DNA of 50,808 nt from the NCBI GenBank assembly GCA_051453625.1, contig JBOZIK010000001.1, positions 288,292,942 to 288,343,749 of the forward strand. The letters run 5' to 3'. This DNA is from Welwitschia mirabilis (taxonomy: Eukaryota; Gnetophyta; Gnetopsida; Welwitschiales). Shown here in pieces: positions 47,643-50,808 of this stretch. A program made the position numbers and the translations under genes. Positions within the stretch are counted from its first letter, which is position 1; every line of letters starts with the position of its first letter. A model generated the notes under the pieces. That model was not told the origin of the DNA, made no database searches, and saw nothing but the letters and a program-made list of their open reading frames with translations.

Positions 47643-48154
47643 NNNNNNNNNNNNNNNNNNNNNNNNNNNNNNNNNNNNNNNNNNNNNNNNNNNNNNNNNN
47701 NNNNNNNNNNNNNNNNNNNNNNNNNNNNNNNNNNNNNNNNNNNNNNNNNNNNNNNNNNNNNNNNNNNNNNNNNNNNNNNNNNNNNNNNNNNNNNNNNNNN
47801 NNNNNNNNNNNNNNNNNNNNNNNNNNNNNNNNNNNNNNNNNNNNNNNNNNNNNNNNNNNNNNNNNNNNNNNNNNNNNNNNNNNNNNNNNNNNNNNNNNNN
47901 NNNNNNNNNNNNNNNNNNNNNNNNNNNNNNNNNNNNNNNNNNNNNNNNNNNNNNNNNNNNNNNNNNNNNNNNNNNNNNNNNNNNNNNNNNNNNNNNNNNN
48001 NNNNNNNNNNNNNNNNNNNNNNNNNNNNNNNNNNNNNNNNNNNNNNNNNNNNNNNNNNNNNNNNNNNNNNNNNNNNNNNNNNNNNNNNNNNNNNNNNNNN
48101 NNNNNNNNNNNNNNNNNNNNNNNNNNNNNNNNNNNNNNNNNNNNNNNNNNNNNN
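47643..48154. other. Assembly gap (512 N) hiding the nested junction
   Basis: It should contain the last 440 or so bases of the Athila-like LTR, its target duplication, and the resumption of the SIRE-like LTR. Confidence 0.6.
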
Positions 48155-48384
48155 CTAAATTCAGTTCAATTCTAAGAGTTTACTCCAAGTGTGGTCAATC
48201 CCTTAAAAATTTGGTTGACCCCTCAAGAGGGTAATTTAACTTAATAAGATTTAGTGATCAAAATGTAACATTCATTGTTTTAGCTTTAGACTTGCAAGTG
48301 ATCAATATTTTCTATATAAGATACATAAATTTTACTTCATAGAAAACATTAGTTTGTCATTAATTGACAATACATAATCTAACA
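48155..48384 (-). mobile_element. SIRE-like copia LTR, 5' part (split)
   Basis: The minus strand starts at 48384 with TGTTAGATTATGTATTGTC, a typical SIRE LTR start, directly after a purine tract. It carries GGTCAATCCCTTAAAAATTT- and GGTTGACCCC-type words near 48193-48235, which match those at 38720-38740. The Athila-like element therefore sits inside this LTR. Confidence 0.7.
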
Positions 48385-48397
48385 ATCTTCCTTTTAA
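48385..48397 (-). other. Polypurine tract of SIRE-like element
   Basis: The minus strand reads TTAAAAGGAAGAT before TGTTAG, a decayed form of the AAAGGGGGAGATTGTTAG junction of SIRE elements. It marks this as the 3' LTR, with internal sequence at higher coordinates. Confidence 0.6.
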
Positions 48398-49037
48398 CAT
48401 TGATGGTAAACATTCCTTAGTTGTAAAATATTAAAATTTAAGAAAAATCCCCCTCATGAAATGCCTATCAGCCTTTGAAAAAATATTAATTCTTTTAATA
48501 GAAAATAAAGACATTTTGATAAGATTTACTTTGTGCTAATATTAAAGCAATTTAACGTGCAAAATTTGGAGAGTTAAGGATATGCCAANNNNNNNNNNNN
48601 NNNNNNNNNNNNNNNNNNNNNNNNNNNNNNNNNNNNNNNNNNNNNNNNNNNNNNNNNNNNNNNNNNNNNNNNNNNNNNNNNNNNNNNNNNNNNNNNNNNN
48701 NNNNNNNNNNNNNNNNNNNNNNNNNNNNNNNNNNNNNNNNNNNNNNNNNNNNNNNNNNNNNNNNNNNNNNNNNNNNNNNNNNNNNNNNNNNNNNNNNNNN
48801 NNNNNNNNNNNNNNNNNNNNNNNNNNNNNNNNNNNNNNNNNNNNNNNNNNNNNNNNNNNNNNNNNNNNNNNNNNNNNNNNNNNNNNNNNNNNNNNNNNNN
48901 NNNNNNNNNNNNNNNNNNNNNNNNNNNNNNNNNNNNNNNNNNNNNNNNNNNNNNNNNNNNNNNNNNNNNNNNNNNNNNNNNNNNNNNNNNNNNNNNNNNN
49001 NNNNNNNNNNNNNNNNNNNNNNNNNNNNNNNNNNNNN
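48398..49037. other. No gene; 449-N gap
   Basis: AT-rich sequence to 48588, presumably the 3' non-coding part of the SIRE-like element, followed by the N run 48589-49037. Confidence 0.4.
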
Positions 49038-50057
49038 GTACAAGATTTAATCTACTTCAGATATGAAAGTATCTCTTCTGGAGAGGCTTTCTTGGAAGGA
49101 GGAGTTTTATAGGTCTTACTTGAAGGGGCAAAGATATGCATGCGAGACAACATTGTACACCCAATGGATAACATGGATTGAAGGGTTTTAAGCTTGGTAT
49201 GGAAGGTCACAGACTAGTATTGGCACATATTAGCAAATAGCACAGAGTAGGATAGAGTCCTAGTTTTGTGTTACTCTAACTAAGAAATCATATCCTTAAG
49301 TATAATAGCGAGGGCATTAATGGAGTGTCTAGTTCCTATCAAATATATTAGATTGTTCCTATAATTAGAGGCCTTATTTTGATGACCAACTAAGGGTAAA
49401 AAGTTATAGGTAAAAACTAAATGAAAAAAGTGATATTTAAGAGTAAGCAAGGAACTAAAAAGGGTATTCTATTAAGAATGAAAAGTACCATAAAGTTCCC
49501 TTATGATCATTGCCTTATCTTCCATGGAGTTTTGAAGAGGAAAAAATTCCTCATATTATGATATTTAAGAGTAAGCAAGGAAGTGAAAAGGATATGCTAT
49601 CAAGAATGAAAACTACCACAAAGTTTCCTTGTAATCATTGCCTTGTCTTCCAGGGAGTCTTGAAGAGGAAAAAAATTCTTATATTCTTCCTTGGGCATAT
49701 TGGTCATAGCTACAATGAAGTTAACAGTGATCTTCATCTTTTCCCTAAAACTAGGGTTTTAAGAATAGTAGAGTCACAATTGTAAGAAGCATTATAGTGG
49801 AACATTCTAGTAAGAAATGGATAAGCTAAATCTGATACATCAAGAAAATAAAAGAGATTCTAATCTTTTAATAACTAAATCACTTCTCTGATCTCTTTAA
49901 GATCTAATATAGTTATTAATATCTCTTGATACATAGGATTAGTTTCAAACTTCACTTGGAACTTATCTATGAAATCTTTAGACATGAAGTGATGGAGATA
50001 AGAGGGTTCCTTAGTTACAACCTCCTTTTCTCTTCTTTTGGATGAATCTTCAGCCAT
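49038..50057 (-). pseudogene. Remnant of 'putative plant transposon protein' gene
   Basis: The start at 50057 is followed by 60 open codons: MAEDSSKRREKEVVTKEPSY, then LHHFMSKDFIDKF and a stop. Beyond it, in shifting frames, come DWNLFYFLDVSDLAYPFLVR followed by MFHY. These resemble the W-x-x-F and P-x-L-V-R-x-F-Y-x-N blocks of the plant-specific TE-borne protein family often annotated as putative plant transposon protein. Then come NFLPLVGHQNKASN and GTRHSINALAIILKDMIS (compare L-P-x-G-H-x-x-x-x-S and I-N-L-x-x-L-x-x-x-H-M-I). A 128-bp tandem duplication breaks the middle. A TATA box lies about 110 bases upstream. The family's biochemical role is not known to me. Confidence 0.55.
49431..49686. 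repeat. 128-bp tandem duplication
   Basis: TGATATTTAAGAGTAAGCAA starts at 49431 (one base different) and again at 49559, 128 bases later. Both copies end in GAAGAGGAAAAAA. The period is not a multiple of three, so it shifts the host reading frame. Confidence 0.85.
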
Positions 50058-50164
50058 TGCAATCTCTTCATAGAAACTTGAAGAGATAAGAAATCTAAGA
50101 AATGCTCTTCATCTAGAAGAAAAATGAGGCTAAAACACAATGAAAAAGGTTTAGGAACCTCTTT

Positions 50165-50175
50165 CTTTTATAGAG
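50165..50175 (-). promoter_or_regulatory. TATA box upstream of the plant transposon ORF
   Basis: The minus strand reads CTCTATAAAAG, about 108 bases before the ATG at 50057. That leaves room for a leader of about 75 bases. Confidence 0.5.
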
Positions 50176-50410
50176 AAGGTTAATTACGATGTTTTTAAGA
50201 AATAAATCTATCCCTTGATGATACTTCCACACTGTAACTCTTCAAGTCTATTGATTGGTTAAGGTTCTAGTTAACCCATCGAGATGTGAGTCTATAGTAC
50301 TAAAAGAGGTCTAGGTGACTAGGATTTTAGGTTGGTTAACTGATCATATTCAGTCGATCAAATCATACGATATAATTAGCTAGAGAATGGTGAGTTAACC
50401 CCTAGTTTGT
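50176..50410 (-). mobile_element. Possible LTR upstream segment
   Basis: GGTTAAC and GGGTTAACTAGAACCTTAAC words resemble those of SIRE-like LTRs. They lie just upstream of the TATA box. The LTR ends are not identified. Confidence 0.35.
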
Positions 50411-50414
50411 TTTG

Positions 50415-50808
50415 GTGATTAAAAAAATCACAAATTTAGAGTTTCATAATGGCATTTGCTAGTTGATTTTCAGTTTTAATGAAATTTAAAACATCTTTCC
50501 CTTTTCAACTTTGTAGTTAACATGATTGAATCATTTATGAAACAACTTTACATAAGCATCATGAGAAAAACAATATAGGGAAGACGATTGATCTATCCTA
50601 TAAACATCATCTATTTGTTTGCTCTAAGGATAATAACATTTGATTTTCCATGTAAAATTTGAAATTTTGACTTATCAGAAACTACTTTGTGACCTTTATT
50701 ACATATTTGGCTAATAATCAATAAATTATGCTTTAAAACATTAACATATAATACTTCATTAATTTTTGGTAAATTACCTCCTTTATCACATCCGATACCT
50801 TCTATTTT
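50415..50808 (-). pseudogene. Ty1/copia pre-integrase domain, partial
   Basis: From the right edge the minus strand reads KGGNLPKINEVLYVNVLKHN, then LLIISQICNKGHKVV, matching the gag_pre-integrase block G-N-x-x-x-I-x-x-V-L-Y-V-x-x-L-K-H-N-L-L-S-I-S-Q-L-C-D-K-G. In another frame follow HK-stop-FNHVNYK and FIKTENQLANA. These correspond to the W-H-x-R-x-G-H histidines and the region before the Cys pair of the integrase zinc finger. Frameshifts and stops make it dead. The element continues beyond the window at its upstream end. Downstream, integrase core and RT are missing and replaced by the LTR-like and ORF sequence at 49038-50410. Confidence 0.75.

Noticed and set aside
50415-50808. Deletion joining copia pre-integrase to RNase H
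   Set aside because: FIKTENQLANA first looked like the C-terminal end of copia RNase H. Together with the HK..FNHVN histidines it fits the normal integrase zinc-finger region better, so no deletion is needed within this segment.

Overview
This is an AT-rich, CpG-poor stretch of nuclear DNA from a plant. It is almost certainly from a seed plant with a large, heavily methylated, repeat-filled genome. The SIRE-like LTRs rich in GGTCAACC-type words hint weakly at a monocot; no species is claimed. I find no intact host gene, rRNA, functional tRNA, CRISPR array or prokaryotic feature. Everything recognisable is the remains of transposable elements: Ty3/gypsy (Athila/Tat-like and chromovirus-like), Ty1/copia of SIRE/Maximus type, an L1-type LINE, and proteins of the 'putative plant transposon' kind. 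All are broken by stops, frameshifts and lost catalytic residues.

Layout. 1-1254: minus-strand LTR with a tRNA-Asp primer site; its element runs off the left edge. 1329-2090: tandem array with an exact 99-bp higher-order period. 2640-4990: plus-strand gypsy gag-protease remnant, polypurine tract and LTR. 5036-6500: minus-strand copia gag with initiator-Met primer site. 6530-7660: GATGTC-word repeats. 7767-8450: minus-strand gypsy reverse transcriptase. 10605-12600: two abutting tandem arrays (about 71-bp dimer, then about 52-bp monomer). 12700-16200: anonymous DNA with microsatellites. 16219-20290: minus-strand LTR, polypurine tract and a degraded ORF. 21775-25309: minus-strand Athila/Tat gag and protease. 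27980-29850: unrecognised ORF remnant. 30060-37560: minus-strand L1 LINE. 37545-38747 and 48155-48384: two halves of a SIRE-like LTR split by a plus-strand Athila-like element (38748 to about 48080) that has LTRs and a primer site but no visible pol. 49038-50057: remnant of a putative plant transposon protein gene with a TATA box. 50415-50808: copia pre-integrase domain.

The assembly has about 30 N runs. At least twelve of them separate two near-identical direct copies. The left copy stops exactly at the N run and the right copy starts exactly after it. By eye the copies differ by roughly 5-12%. This looks like overlapping contig ends that were never merged, so about 10 kb of the window may be counted twice. 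The LINE and the Athila-like element are both inflated in this way.

The elements do not act together as a pathway. They record successive insertion, nesting and C-to-T / G-to-A decay. The least explained signals are a hairpin repeated through the LTRs and non-coding parts of the Athila-like family, and the exact 99-bp array. I see no convincing new functional system.
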